A stretch of 64,000 nucleotides of DNA from an uncultured Oscillospiraceae bacterium. Lineage in GTDB: Bacteria; Bacillota; Clostridia; Oscillospirales; Oscillospiraceae. The position numbers were made by a program, and so were the translations under genes. The notes under the pieces are model-generated. The model saw only the letters and a list, made by a program, of their open reading frames with translations, did no database searches and was not told the DNA's origin. Every line of letters starts with the position of its first letter. Position 1 is the first letter of the stretch. The stretch covers positions 1-64,000 of the forward strand of contig CATKZP010000002.1 of the NCBI GenBank assembly GCA_949841355.1. The letters run 5' to 3'. Positions 50,637-61,029 of the stretch are shown one piece after another.

Positions 50637-53600
50637 TTACTCTTCAAAACCAAAGTCCTCAACGTGGAGCGTCCGGCAGTTTTCGGACACTGTGCGGACG
50701 ATCTGCTGAGAAAGTCCATCGGGGGCTTGCACATTGACCTCCAGGGAAACTTCTACTTGTGTCCCGTCTGCTGTTGTGAGGTGGGTTATGACTTCTTCAA
50801 CGAGCCGCTGCACATCTCGACCGATACGAGTGGTGTCCAATGGTACGCTCATGTAGAACCGCTTGTTTTTCGGCTGCTCAATCGCCGGAGCCGGAGTTGG
50901 CTGCGGAGGAACATTGATGACGTGGGGTCCACCGTCAATTGGCTGGGGAGGGACAACAGCCACATCACCACCAGAGCCTTGTCCTTGCTGTGCTGCTCTG
51001 GCTCTTGCCTCATCTTCTTCTGCCTGCCGTTTTGCTTCGTCTGCCGCGAGTTGGTCTTTTGCGGCTGAGACCTTCACTAAATAGGCAGATCGCTCCACCA
51101 TTCCCACACTCTGACCGTACTTCAAATCCAGATAGCGAGTTTCATCAAACCCGGATGCATAAGCAAAATATTCATAGGAACTAAGGCCGGAACTAACAGC
51201 ATTTAACAGTACATCCTCGTTTGCCAATCGCGGCAGATAGCAGTATGTACAGAGGTAATCCCACAGGGCTTTGATTTGGATGTGGTTTGAGTTACTCCAA
51301 AGCACATTGTCAAGCTCCATCTTCAGCAGAGCTGGTGCCCACCGGGTGATAATCTGCTCGTTTTGCTGCATTTTATTTGCCGCCCGACCAATGATTGTCT
51401 CACTGCCGCCACTGATGCGAATCGTATCCCAGACAATAGTCTTTAGATCTGTGGCCTTATCAATGTAGGGAATGAGCAGCCAGCAGTATGCCTCCTTAAT
51501 TTGGTCATCCACGGCCCTATTGAACCGAGCCAGGTTGTTGTCCGTCTCCCGGTTTTGGGCAGCGTCCAAATTGAGGTCTTCACTGTCCTCTTTGATAGAT
51601 TTCCAAGCAAGGTAGCGCCGTACTGTCTGCTTAAGTGAAAGCATCAAATCCTGCTCCGGGGCTACAAATGCGACCATGTTCCGATAGATTCTGGGAGTAG
51701 TGCCTCGATTATTCAGAATATCAGCAACAGCGGTCATCGCCGAATTATTCGGATTAGAAGCCCTGTAAACATCTATAGGCCGAAGAACGACAAGGCGGAC
51801 AGCTTGGTCATCTGGCACATCCAGTGAGGAAGACGGGCAAACATGGATACCGGCGAACGGCTGCTCCTTTTTTACGGCGCGGAGCCTGGTTTCAATCTCA
51901 TAGTCCACATCAGAGGCCGCAACCTGAGTGGCACGATCCTCTACTGTCTTGCGGAGGGTGGGCCGTGTATCATACCAAAAGCGGTCGCCGGATGGATTTG
52001 TGTATAGATATGCCAGAGATGTTGTCAGTGTACTCAATGCGTCATTAAATACGGAGATGTTCTCACCGGGCTGAACCACACCCAAGCGAATACGAGAAGA
52101 TTCTATACCGCGCACATTCTGGTCGCGGGAAGTAGGTGCTGACCCCAGCATAACAGTTCTGGCCACACGGCGCGAGGCCAGTTTTCCGCCGTACCGCTGG
52201 TTCGCCTGGTCCTTCTGATAGGGAATGGAGTTCCGGCCATCGACCTCCCGGTCAACGAGCGCATTCCAGCCCTCGGACAGATGCCGGGTCAGTTCATCGC
52301 GGACTGTGGGTACATCCATCGGGATGGAACCGGGCATGATCAGCAGTCCGGCATCACTGCCCATCCAAAGTTCATGGATGACCGCTGCCATCAGACGCAG
52401 GACACCACGGGTCCTCTGGAATCGCTCCAGCGTGGCCCAATCCTCATACAGACGGTCAAACACCTCCGGGTGGATCGGGTAGCAGGAAATCATTCGTTCC
52501 CGATACTCCACCTCGCGGGATTCCATCGGGAAATCTCCCTGGTTCTCGTTATACATCTGACTGAACTTCGCGCAGACCGCATCGCGGGCCTCCGGATCTT
52601 TGCAGTCCAGGAACAGTCTGCGGCGAACTACTTCAAAGCCCTCGTTTGCCGCTACTGGTTTCCAGATAGACTCCATACGTCCAAAGGTATGCTCGATGGC
52701 TTCCAGGGCAATTTTTCCCGCATCGCCGCCGATTTCGATATCGGACTCTGGGATAGAGGCCACCACAAGACTGTTTTGGCTGGCTCTCGCCGCTTCGGTC
52801 ATTTCCTGGATGAAGGAGATGAAGTTGTCAAAGGTTCCGGCAGGCAGGCCGTGTGCGCCATACAGTTTCTTTGCATAGGCCACCAGCTCGTCCATCAGCA
52901 CCAGGCAGGGACCGCAGGCGTCAAACAGGTTCTTCAGCGCCTCGGAGCCGGGAGACACGCCCTTTTTATCGGCCTCTTTTACATAGTCATAGAGTTTCGG
53001 ATCACCTGCTGATTCTGCAAGCTGCGCTGCCATCTCACCCCACAGTGTGCTAATCGTAATACCGGGGAAATTCTGTGGCCTTTTGGTCTTGGTGGGGTCC
53101 AGTGCTGTGCCTACCAGGACGGCAACATTAGCCTTGGGGATGGATGCTACTCCAGCCCTATCCAGAACGGGCTTGATGTTCGGAATTTTCCCGATGGGAG
53201 TCCGGCCACGGAGCATATGGTAGAGTGCCAGCATACTGTGGGTCTTGCCGCCGCCAAAGGCCGTCTTTAACTGGATGACCGGCTCTCCGTCCTTGCCGGA
53301 CACCCGCCGGAGGGCCTGCTCCAGCAAACCGGTCATGCCCTCGGTCACATAGGTGCGGGCAAAAAACTCTACAGGGTCCCGGTATTCGTAGGCGCCCTCG
53401 CCCCGTGCAACCTGGGCAATGTCGGCGGCAAACTCAGCGTTCTTATACCGGCCCTGGGCCACGTCCGGGTGGGGCTGGATCACATCCCGCCAGCAAGGAA
53501 GTCCGCTGATGGGTGTGGCATCCAGAATGCCCACCTTTTTCTTTGCGGTCACGGGGGCTGCCATTGGTGTCTCTGTTACGGCGGTGGAGCCGCTTGCCGA

Positions 53601-54041
53601 ACCGTAACGCGCCTCCCGCAGCAATTTGCGAATCTCCTCGGTGGCCTCTGCGTCAAACGCTTCACACAGCCGGGACATGGTGTCCAGAGCCCGCCAGGTG
53701 TCATCATCGTTGAAATCCTGTCCCCCAAGGTGCGCCAGTTTATTCCGAACGCCCATCAACTCTTTTCCCCAGGTTCGGTAATCCAGCGACAGCTTTTTCC
53801 GAAACAGATCGTTCCACTTGCGGTCAAACAGCCGCAGACAGTTGGCAACGTCCAGTGAATCTACCAGAACCCCATAATCGCCACCGTCCGGGAGATCGCG
53901 TACCTGGTCGCTCAATGTCATCAGCACCTCTTGCCACCAGTTATCCCGATATTCCTGCCGAAGCTCCTGGGCCACATAGCCGGCCAGAAATGGATGTAAT
54001 ATGCGAAATGCCTGTTGTATTTTTAATGAATTATCAGCCAT
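50637..54041 (-). CDS. DUF499 ATPase with N-terminal HEPN-like domain (defence)
   Basis: The start at MADNSLKIQQAFRIL (54041) lies 3 bp after the methylase stop. The 1134-residue protein begins with a Swt1-type HEPN-like helical domain (about 1-130, HPFLAGYVAQELRQEYRDNWW). The DUF499 P-loop ATPase follows, with Walker A TAFGGGKTH (about 257-265) and Walker B CLVLMDELVAYAKKL (about 378-392). A proline/glutamine-rich linker (about 1000-1060) leads to a conserved C-terminal domain (about 1065-1134). DUF499 proteins occur with DUF1156 methylases and SNF2-type helicases in predicted anti-phage systems. It is probably the large motor or effector-control subunit. Last gene of the operon. Confidence 0.85.
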   Translation of the reverse strand: MADNSLKIQQAFRILHPFLAGYVAQELRQEYRDNWWQEVLMTLSDQVRDLPDGGDYGVLVDSLDVANCLRLFDRKWNDLFRKKLSLDYRTWGKELMGVRNKLAHLGGQDFNDDDTWRALDTMSRLCEAFDAEATEEIRKLLREARYGSASGSTAVTETPMAAPVTAKKKVGILDATPISGLPCWRDVIQPHPDVAQGRYKNAEFAADIAQVARGEGAYEYRDPVEFFARTYVTEGMTGLLEQALRRVSGKDGEPVIQLKTAFGGGKTHSMLALYHMLRGRTPIGKIPNIKPVLDRAGVASIPKANVAVLVGTALDPTKTKRPQNFPGITISTLWGEMAAQLAESAGDPKLYDYVKEADKKGVSPGSEALKNLFDACGPCLVLMDELVAYAKKLYGAHGLPAGTFDNFISFIQEMTEAARASQNSLVVASIPESDIEIGGDAGKIALEAIEHTFGRMESIWKPVAANEGFEVVRRRLFLDCKDPEARDAVCAKFSQMYNENQGDFPMESREVEYRERMISCYPIHPEVFDRLYEDWATLERFQRTRGVLRLMAAVIHELWMGSDAGLLIMPGSIPMDVPTVRDELTRHLSEGWNALVDREVDGRNSIPYQKDQANQRYGGKLASRRVARTVMLGSAPTSRDQNVRGIESSRIRLGVVQPGENISVFNDALSTLTTSLAYLYTNPSGDRFWYDTRPTLRKTVEDRATQVAASDVDYEIETRLRAVKKEQPFAGIHVCPSSSLDVPDDQAVRLVVLRPIDVYRASNPNNSAMTAVADILNNRGTTPRIYRNMVAFVAPEQDLMLSLKQTVRRYLAWKSIKEDSEDLNLDAAQNRETDNNLARFNRAVDDQIKEAYCWLLIPYIDKATDLKTIVWDTIRISGGSETIIGRAANKMQQNEQIITRWAPALLKMELDNVLWSNSNHIQIKALWDYLCTYCYLPRLANEDVLLNAVSSGLSSYEYFAYASGFDETRYLDLKYGQSVGMVERSAYLVKVSAAKDQLAADEAKRQAEEDEARARAAQQGQGSGGDVAVVPPQPIDGGPHVINVPPQPTPAPAIEQPKNKRFYMSVPLDTTRIGRDVQRLVEEVITHLTTADGTQVEVSLEVNVQAPDGLSQQIVRTVSENCRTLHVEDFGFEE

Positions 54042-54043
54042 CG

Positions 54044-56779
54044 TCAAACCTCCCCGCAAGATATTTCTCCGCTTGTCCAAATCTCTATTTGTTCTGCGTT
54101 GCTCCATGCGGCAGACAGCTCCGCCGCCTTGCTCTGCACGTCTGGCCACGCAACAATGAGCGAGTTATAGGCATACGCCTCCGCTGCCCAGCCCCGGCGC
54201 TCCGCCAGAGTGAACAGCCGATAGGCCAGGGCCTTGGCCCGCTCCGGCTCGGATGTAAAAAACTCCTTTACGATTTTTGCCGCGCCCATCACGCCGTCCG
54301 TCTCCATTGCGCGGGTAAGCTGCTGGGTCAGCAGCCAAATTCCCTTGTCCTTGCTTATTTCCATTGGAATTTCCTCGCGGGTCAGCAGATGCACCACGCC
54401 CTTTTCAGAGTACAGCACGCCGTCTGCCCGGAGCTTGTCCACGCTGGTGTTCTTGGCCCGCGCCAGCACGTCCGCTTCGCCGAATTTGATGTCGTTGAAC
54501 GCGCACTGTGTGTACAGCTCTACACAGAAACGGCTCTCCTTGTCCAGCTCCCCGTCCTGCTCGTTGAAGTAGAGGTCCAACTCCTGGTTGATGATCTGAA
54601 GGGCCGAGCGGACGCTCATGGGGGCGCCGTCCGCCTCCAGGACCTTGGAGTAGCGGGAGTAGACCCCCATGCCGGGGCCGATGGCCGACTGTGCCAGGTC
54701 TACGGGGGCAATGTTGCTGTCCTGGAGCTTTTGCAGGGCGGGCTTTAGTTCCCGTTTCAGGGTGTTGATAAAGTCCCGGCGGGTACACATGGGGGCGTCC
54801 GCAGGGCGCTTGCGGCAGACCAGGACGATAGAGGAGGCCAGGGCATTTGTATTCATGCTGACAGTACGGTAGGCTTGCTCTGTTCTAAGTGGCCACGTTC
54901 CAGTAATAGAAAACCCTGCTCGGATTATAGCAGACAACATAGTTTCCCAACCAGTGGAGGCCGTTTGATCATCGCTGGTTTCGCTTTGTTTATATGCGTA
55001 ATAAATTGTGACAGGAATATCCTCTCGGGCATAAGTATAGAGTGTTTTGCAGGTATTAAACATTCCTGACTCGAAAAAATCACGCGCCTTTTCCATGCTC
55101 CCATCAAAACGATATGGCGCAACAATGAGTTCCTCGGTCTTGGGTACAAGCATTGTACGAAAGTGGTCTGGGAAAGATTCTTTCAAGCTGTGCCGCAACC
55201 ATACATAGAAGAAGTCTGCAAGGTCAGCATATTTAATGTTGTCATAATAGGGCGGATCAGTGGAAATCATGATATTGCGCAAGCCAGAATCGGTTTGCGC
55301 ATCATGTTGCAAAGTGATTCCGCTTTGTACGTTAGTAGGTAATGTGTAAAGGCACGAAGATATATATTCGATTATTTGGGAGAAACTTCCAACGGAATTG
55401 CCCATAACGTTTACTTCGGGATAATCCCATGTCATTGGAATCGCTTGTTTATTGAAACAATTCATGGCCTTTTCGTTTGTTACGGCCCAACGTGACACAG
55501 AGGTGGAAAAATCAGCGAGACGATCAACAGCAAACGATAGATAAATACTCACGGCCTTGGCATATTCTTCTGATCCGCCATCCTGAATCACTTGATTTTG
55601 AGCAGTAGCCACTAATTCGCTGAATGTGGTAAGTGCATTTAGTTGCCGATTTGTAAAAAGTTTGTACCATTCGTCCATGCCATAAGGAACACAAGTCCCA
55701 CCAGAAATGCGACGAATTATATTACCACGGGGCACCCAATCAGGTGCAGGAACTTGTGCTACTTGGATGTGTTCATCAATTGGAGATAAATAGAGTTTTC
55801 CATGGGTATCTTCAGCAACAATAGCCAGCATTTCTGCTTTCATTTTTCCTTGCAAAGATTGCTCTTTGATGTAGTCAGATGTAGCAGCATTCCCACATAT
55901 AATACACTTAAACTTGACTCCCTGCGCTGTTTTACCAGTTTCTGGTGCGTCATTTCCTGTCTGAACCTTATAACGTATTTTTTTGCCATCAATAACTGGT
56001 CGAATATATACCCCTCGTCCCTTTTTCTTAGCAAGGGTAAAATTTCTGGCGAGAGGCATTTCACAGCCACAGGCCGGGTTAGGGCACTTCACCGTCCTTG
56101 TCCAAATCCAAGCAATAACTGTATGTTCTTTCCCTCGTTCATCTTTCACCTTCGGATACAAATATCCGATGCGCTTGAATGCCTCCCGCTTCATCCACTC
56201 GCCGTAGTAGCGCACATCTTCCGCAAGGCCCGCCGCTCCGCTCCAGCCGCGACCATCGTCCAGGTCAGACTTTCCCGGATGAATGGGCGGCTGTCCGGAG
56301 AACTTGGGGGGTATCTCGATCATGGCCTTGTTGATCATCACCGCCACAGGGTTCAGGTCGTGGGCGTGGGCCTCCAGCCCCAGCCGTTGGGCCTCCAGCG
56401 GGATGGCCCCGCCCCCCGCAAAGGGGTCCAGCAGAGCGGGCGGGTTGCCGCCCGTGGACTTCATGATCTCGGCTTTTGCTTCTTCCAATATGTCTGCATT
56501 GTTAGAGTTCTTCCATGCTACAAGATTGCTGAGAATCTTAAACAGACGCTCCCGTTCAGTATTCTGATCTTCCTCTGTAGGGAACTGATCTGGATGGCTG
56601 GAGGGATCATCTACCAACGATGCCCAAATTACCGCACGGGCCGCAGTGAACGGTCGCCTTGCCCACCACAAATGTAACCCTCTTGGATGTGGCCCTATAC
56701 CCGGCATTTTTTCATATGCCGCCTCTTTATTGATGGCCTCCAGGGGGAGGGCCACCTCGATCAGTTTCTTCACTCCCAT
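54044..56779 (-). CDS. DUF1156-type DNA adenine methylase (defence)
   Basis: This 911-residue protein has an N-terminal DUF1156 head (KKLIEVALPLEAINKEAAYEKMPGIGPHPRGLHLWWARRPF, about 4-44). The AdoMet motif DPFAGGGAIPLEAQRLG (about 117-133) and catalytic ISTDPPYYDNIKYADL (about 505-520) follow. CPNPACGCE and CIICG pairs form a zinc-binding insert. DPPY marks amino-methyltransferases, most likely N6-adenine. It should mark host DNA as self for the system. An AAGGAG site precedes the ATG, which lies 53 bp inside the end of the cyclase-like gene. Confidence 0.88.
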   Translation of the reverse strand: MGVKKLIEVALPLEAINKEAAYEKMPGIGPHPRGLHLWWARRPFTAARAVIWASLVDDPSSHPDQFPTEEDQNTERERLFKILSNLVAWKNSNNADILEEAKAEIMKSTGGNPPALLDPFAGGGAIPLEAQRLGLEAHAHDLNPVAVMINKAMIEIPPKFSGQPPIHPGKSDLDDGRGWSGAAGLAEDVRYYGEWMKREAFKRIGYLYPKVKDERGKEHTVIAWIWTRTVKCPNPACGCEMPLARNFTLAKKKGRGVYIRPVIDGKKIRYKVQTGNDAPETGKTAQGVKFKCIICGNAATSDYIKEQSLQGKMKAEMLAIVAEDTHGKLYLSPIDEHIQVAQVPAPDWVPRGNIIRRISGGTCVPYGMDEWYKLFTNRQLNALTTFSELVATAQNQVIQDGGSEEYAKAVSIYLSFAVDRLADFSTSVSRWAVTNEKAMNCFNKQAIPMTWDYPEVNVMGNSVGSFSQIIEYISSCLYTLPTNVQSGITLQHDAQTDSGLRNIMISTDPPYYDNIKYADLADFFYVWLRHSLKESFPDHFRTMLVPKTEELIVAPYRFDGSMEKARDFFESGMFNTCKTLYTYAREDIPVTIYYAYKQSETSDDQTASTGWETMLSAIIRAGFSITGTWPLRTEQAYRTVSMNTNALASSIVLVCRKRPADAPMCTRRDFINTLKRELKPALQKLQDSNIAPVDLAQSAIGPGMGVYSRYSKVLEADGAPMSVRSALQIINQELDLYFNEQDGELDKESRFCVELYTQCAFNDIKFGEADVLARAKNTSVDKLRADGVLYSEKGVVHLLTREEIPMEISKDKGIWLLTQQLTRAMETDGVMGAAKIVKEFFTSEPERAKALAYRLFTLAERRGWAAEAYAYNSLIVAWPDVQSKAAELSAAWSNAEQIEIWTSGEISCGEV

Positions 56780-57533
56780 TTTCTGCTCCTTCTCTATACT
56801 TTTCTTCGATGTACGAAAAGTATCTTGTCTGCCAGTTCATTTTTTCTTGAAGCCGTATATCACCTGTATATTCTGGAAGTCTTTCTGTCCGCTTCACAAT
56901 CTCTCGACCAGATTTTATAATCTCTGCGCGGTCGTAAGCATCCATTCCAGCAACAGACAAATAATCAACAAAGCATTCAGTATCCTCGTCTGCTGATATA
57001 CAAAAAAGTTCTTTAGGGAACATATCAAAATAGCTTTTATTGTTCTTTATAAATCGATTGACACAGTTGTCAACTATGATGCGCGGGAATCGTGCTTTAT
57101 GGTTCTCCAAATCATATGCACGAACAAGAGCCTCTCCATATATAAACACATCATCAAAGTACATATTGCCAATGGTAATTCCACCCCGAATGAGTAACCC
57201 CCGTTTCATTGCCTCTGTCTGAAAAAATACAGAAAAATTCAGCGCATCAACTATATCAAAAAGTGTTATTTCATCGTCAAATTCGCGGATGTGCTTTCGG
57301 AACGCAATCACAAGGTTATCTGAGAATATCCGAGCTTTCATCTCGGTATAGTTTGCGGCCTCCAACTGTGAAACGACTGATATTGCAGAGTGGTACAGTT
57401 CATAAAAGGTTTGCAACATTCTATTTTCATCTTTAAGCATTGCATCTTTGGTGCCAAGAAAGTCAATGTATAGAACAACATACTTTTGAAGTTTGGGAGG
57501 GCTTTCGCTCATGTGGTTATCATCTGCACTCAT
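56727..57533 (-). CDS. Class-III-cyclase-like protein embedded in the defence operon
   Basis: This 268-residue soluble protein has a pattern like class III nucleotidyl cyclases. YVVLYIDFLGTKDA (about 18-31) and RIFSDNLVIAF (about 67-77) each place an aspartate where such enzymes bind metal. LLIRGGITIGNMYFDD (about 113-128) and FIYGEALVRAYDLE (about 130-143) resemble the cyclase GI..G and G.A...A..LE segments. No membrane span or sensor domain is present. It overlaps the helicase stop (14 bp) and the methylase start (53 bp), so it is translated within the operon. Cyclic-nucleotide synthesis is an inference; it could be an inactive relative. Its presence between helicase and methylase is unusual. 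Confidence 0.7.
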   Translation of the reverse strand: MSADDNHMSESPPKLQKYVVLYIDFLGTKDAMLKDENRMLQTFYELYHSAISVVSQLEAANYTEMKARIFSDNLVIAFRKHIREFDDEITLFDIVDALNFSVFFQTEAMKRGLLIRGGITIGNMYFDDVFIYGEALVRAYDLENHKARFPRIIVDNCVNRFIKNNKSYFDMFPKELFCISADEDTECFVDYLSVAGMDAYDRAEIIKSGREIVKRTERLPEYTGDIRLQEKMNWQTRYFSYIEEKYREGAENGSEETDRGGPPPGGHQ

Positions 57534-60500
57534 ATACTATTTCTGCACCTCCTACTAAATCCATGATGTCATAATTCACACTGGTGGCAGCAAAGTCAGG
57601 CTGCTTATGAAAAGGTTTCTTTAAGTAGACCGTGTGGGTGGTTTCTCCATCCACCTCCACAATTGCCAAAATGAACTGTTCCGGCTCGTTCAACGCAGTT
57701 AGAATCTCATTCTTAGTGACGGTCACACTGATTGCGCCCTTGGCCCTGCCTTTGACCTCGATGAAGCGGAGCGTGGTCCCATCCGCATCCCGCAACTCGG
57801 CAGGAATTTTGGATTCGATATCATAACCCTTATTTTGTGCGCTCACGTCAGCGGGGGCAAAGCCAAGGGACTTCTCAATGTCCATCACCGCTTTCATGGC
57901 GGCAAGTTCAATTCTGCGCCGCGCCGCCGCGTCCGCGCCGAACAGCGCCGGACGGCCCATCAACTTGTCCAGCAGACCTCGTGGGATAACCACCGCGCCG
58001 CCTACGATCACAGGAGGCAGGGCGGAGATGTGTTTCTCCTGCTCCAGTTCGGCCAGCCGCTTCTGCATCCGGGCTTGCAGATCGTCAGCGCGGCGGGCTG
58101 CCATATCAGAATTCAACTTGGCGTTGACCTTGCCTGCGGCCTCCTTTGTTTTCAACTCGCCCGCCCGGAAGTCCCAAAACTGAATCTCAGCGGTCAGTCG
58201 ATCCTTCACTGCCTTGACAGTCTTGTCCACCCGCTTCGTGGTACGCTGGCGCACCTCAGACACATGGGCCGGGACGATCTCAGAAATGGCGTAGCTGGTG
58301 GCGGTGTCCTCCACATTTTCTGTGAGCCATTTCTGGCTTTCCAGGAAAGAGCGGATCACCGGTTGTTCCTCCTCCGTTGCCCCATGGTAATCCAGATAAG
58401 GCGCATACCCCGCATTGGCGGCGGAGCCGTCCTTCTTCAACTCTACAAAATGGAGATTTTTTGATACCACACGTTTACTGCCGCTGGGGAGGATGATTCC
58501 ATCCTGTACAGAGTCCTCCACATAGAACAGAAGTCTGGCCTCAGAAGAATAGTCGTTATCATCTACAAATACCGCACCGCGTTTCAGCACATCCATGTTC
58601 CGCTCCCGGACGAGGTCAATGGTTGCTTCCAAAAGCGGGTGGCCCGGAGCAATCAAATCGGCCTGGGGTTTCCCTTGCACATTGCAGAAGGACTTGTCGA
58701 AACAGATGCGCTCATAGCGATCCAGAACCGGGGTGCCGGTACCGATTTGCATATCCCGGCTACGGACGGCAAACGGTACGGAGGTAATCTCATAGCGGGC
58801 CTTTTCACGCTGACGGACTCTGCCGCCCACGCTTTGGAACGCCTCTAGGAAAAAGGATTCGATGAAGTAGGGCTGGAGCCGATGGGCCTCCATGCGCTCC
58901 ATATCCTCTCGAATAGCCATGACCTGCCGGACATCCATCGCGTCCGGGGTTAGGGCCTGTTCGTCCAGAAGCTGCTGTAGTGCTTTCCTGTCCAGAGAAT
59001 GGTCTACCACCTCAAAGAGCCGCCGCCGAACATCCTCTTGATTGTTGTAACGAACCGCCTCAATCAGTAGCTCCCGGAGCGACTTGTTGTCAAAGGACAG
59101 CTTGCCAAGGACATCAAAAACCTTGCCCTTCAACGCCTCCCGCTCCTGCTCCAGCTTTTCCAGTAAGCGCCCATACACCATGCCCTCGCGGGTTTCTTTG
59201 GATACCAAATTCCACAGATGGCAGACTTCTGTCTGGCCGATACGATGAATCCGCCCAAACCGTTGCTCCAGCCGATTGGGATTCCAAGGCAGATCGTAGT
59301 TGACCATGAGGTGCGCCCGTTGCAGGTTGATACCTTCGCCTGCGGCATCGGTGGCGATGAGAATGCGGACCTCCTTGTCCTGCTTGAAGCGCTCCTCGAC
59401 CTTGCGCCGTTCATCTCGGAGCAGACCGCCGTGAATCGTTACGACAGCATCTTCACTGCCCAATAGGGATGAGATTTTGCTTTGAAGATAGCGGAGCGTA
59501 TCCCTGTGTTCGGTAAAGATGATCAGCTTTTCCCGTTCGCCCTCGGCTCCGAACATACTGTCATTATCCTGGAGCAGCTTGGACAACTCGCTCCACTTGC
59601 GGTCCTCGCCGCTCTGACGCACATCGTTCGCCATGCGCTCCAATTTTTTCAGAGTGGTGATTTCGGCCTCCAGCTCTGTAATCGTTCGTGCTGCGGTGGC
59701 CTGGTCAACGACCTTCTCCTCCTCGTCCTCCAACTCAGCCGAAGGAAGATCGTCATCATCAAAGTCATCATAGTACACGGAGGAATACTCCGCGCCTCGG
59801 CGCCCCAGCCGCTCTTCGGCAAGACGACCCTCCAACCGCTCTCTGCGCCGTTTCAACGATTGGTAAATTGCCTCTGGCGAGGATGCCAATCGCCGTTGCA
59901 AAATGGTCAAGGCAAAGCCCACTGTATTTTTGCGATCCTTTTCCAGGTTGTCCGCTCGGTTAAACTCTTCCTGGACATAATCCGTCACAGCATTATACAG
60001 AGCGGCCTCACGGTCAGATAAATCGTAGTTAACCGTGTATGCCCGCCGCTCCGGGAACAGTGGAGTCCCGTCAAACTTCAGTAGGTCCTCTTTGACCAGG
60101 CGGCGCATCACATCTGTTACATCTACGGCCTGTGTTCCGCTACGGGCTACCCCCTCGAAACGGTCCTGATCGATTAGGGACATGAAAAGCTGGAAGTCCT
60201 CTTCCTTGCCGTTGTGAGGTGTTGCGGTCAGAAGCAGGAAATGATTTGTAATAGATGACAGCAAGCGTCCAACCTGAAAACGCTTCGTGTACTTCACTTC
60301 TCCGCCCCATACGGTGGCGGACATTTTGTGGGCCTCATCGCAGACGATTAGGTCCCACGATGTGATTTTCAGCTTTGCCTGGATATCCTCGTTGCGGGCC
60401 AGTTTATCCAAGCGCACGATACATAGATTGTTCTCCAAGAACACGTTGCCGGAAACCGCTGATTCGAAACGATCATTGGTCAGTATTTCAAAACGAAGGC

Positions 60501-61029
60501 CGAATTTCCGGTAAAGCTCATCCTGCCACTGCTCGGCCAGATTTCCTGGCGACACGATGAGGCACCGCTTCAGCGCACCGCGAATCATCAGTTCTTTGAT
60601 GAACAGGCCCGTCATGATGGTTTTGCCTGCACCGGGGTCATCCGCTAAAATGTACCGAAGCGGCAGACGAGGCAGCATTTCCTGGTAGACGGCAGAAATC
60701 TGATGTGGGAGCGGTTCGACCACTGAAGTATGTACCGCAAGATAGGGGTCGAAAATGTGAGCCAGGTTAATTCGATAGGCTTCGGAGGCCAGACGCATCA
60801 AACCGGCATCCGCATCGAAGCTCCAGGGAAGGCTCCCCTCAACCACACTGAGTCCAACCTCGTCTTCCCGGAAAAGGACCTGCTCTGAAACATTACCATC
60901 AGTGGTTCTATATGTAACAGTCAAAGCGTTTGATCCATGCCATTTGACTGCAACAATCTGAACCGCTGAACTGTTACCAGCTATTCCAGATACGCTTGCG
61001 CCTACGGTGACATCTTCAAGGATTGCCAT
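57520..61029 (-). CDS. SNF2/DEAD-type helicase with C-terminal DUF3883-like domain (defence)
   Basis: I start at MAILEDVTVG (61029), 6 bases after GGAGGG; a longer start is less likely. The 1169-residue superfamily-2 enzyme has Walker A ADDPGAGKTIM (about 129-139), DEAH-type VCDEAHKMSA (about 229-238) and LLLTATPHNGKEEDF. The C-terminal RecA domain has IIFTEHRDTLRYL, IATDAAGEGINLQ and FGRIHRIGQ. A long helical region leads to a DUF3883-like end (about 1060-1165, YDIESKIP...LRFIEVKGRAKGA). ExK in FIEVKG suggests a nuclease-fold domain. First gene of the four-gene operon; resembles helicases of DISARM-like and DUF1156/DUF499 systems. Confidence 0.88.
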   Translation of the reverse strand: MAILEDVTVGASVSGIAGNSSAVQIVAVKWHGSNALTVTYRTTDGNVSEQVLFREDEVGLSVVEGSLPWSFDADAGLMRLASEAYRINLAHIFDPYLAVHTSVVEPLPHQISAVYQEMLPRLPLRYILADDPGAGKTIMTGLFIKELMIRGALKRCLIVSPGNLAEQWQDELYRKFGLRFEILTNDRFESAVSGNVFLENNLCIVRLDKLARNEDIQAKLKITSWDLIVCDEAHKMSATVWGGEVKYTKRFQVGRLLSSITNHFLLLTATPHNGKEEDFQLFMSLIDQDRFEGVARSGTQAVDVTDVMRRLVKEDLLKFDGTPLFPERRAYTVNYDLSDREAALYNAVTDYVQEEFNRADNLEKDRKNTVGFALTILQRRLASSPEAIYQSLKRRRERLEGRLAEERLGRRGAEYSSVYYDDFDDDDLPSAELEDEEEKVVDQATAARTITELEAEITTLKKLERMANDVRQSGEDRKWSELSKLLQDNDSMFGAEGEREKLIIFTEHRDTLRYLQSKISSLLGSEDAVVTIHGGLLRDERRKVEERFKQDKEVRILIATDAAGEGINLQRAHLMVNYDLPWNPNRLEQRFGRIHRIGQTEVCHLWNLVSKETREGMVYGRLLEKLEQEREALKGKVFDVLGKLSFDNKSLRELLIEAVRYNNQEDVRRRLFEVVDHSLDRKALQQLLDEQALTPDAMDVRQVMAIREDMERMEAHRLQPYFIESFFLEAFQSVGGRVRQREKARYEITSVPFAVRSRDMQIGTGTPVLDRYERICFDKSFCNVQGKPQADLIAPGHPLLEATIDLVRERNMDVLKRGAVFVDDNDYSSEARLLFYVEDSVQDGIILPSGSKRVVSKNLHFVELKKDGSAANAGYAPYLDYHGATEEEQPVIRSFLESQKWLTENVEDTATSYAISEIVPAHVSEVRQRTTKRVDKTVKAVKDRLTAEIQFWDFRAGELKTKEAAGKVNAKLNSDMAARRADDLQARMQKRLAELEQEKHISALPPVIVGGAVVIPRGLLDKLMGRPALFGADAAARRRIELAAMKAVMDIEKSLGFAPADVSAQNKGYDIESKIPAELRDADGTTLRFIEVKGRAKGAISVTVTKNEILTALNEPEQFILAIVEVDGETTHTVYLKKPFHKQPDFAATSVNYDIMDLVGGAEIVYECR

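Noticed and set aside
50637-61029. Assignment of the defence operon to DISARM or BREX
   Set aside because: DISARM would need DUF1998 and PLD genes, and BREX a PglZ phosphatase and BrxC/BrxL. None is present; the DUF499 plus DUF1156 pair defines a different type.
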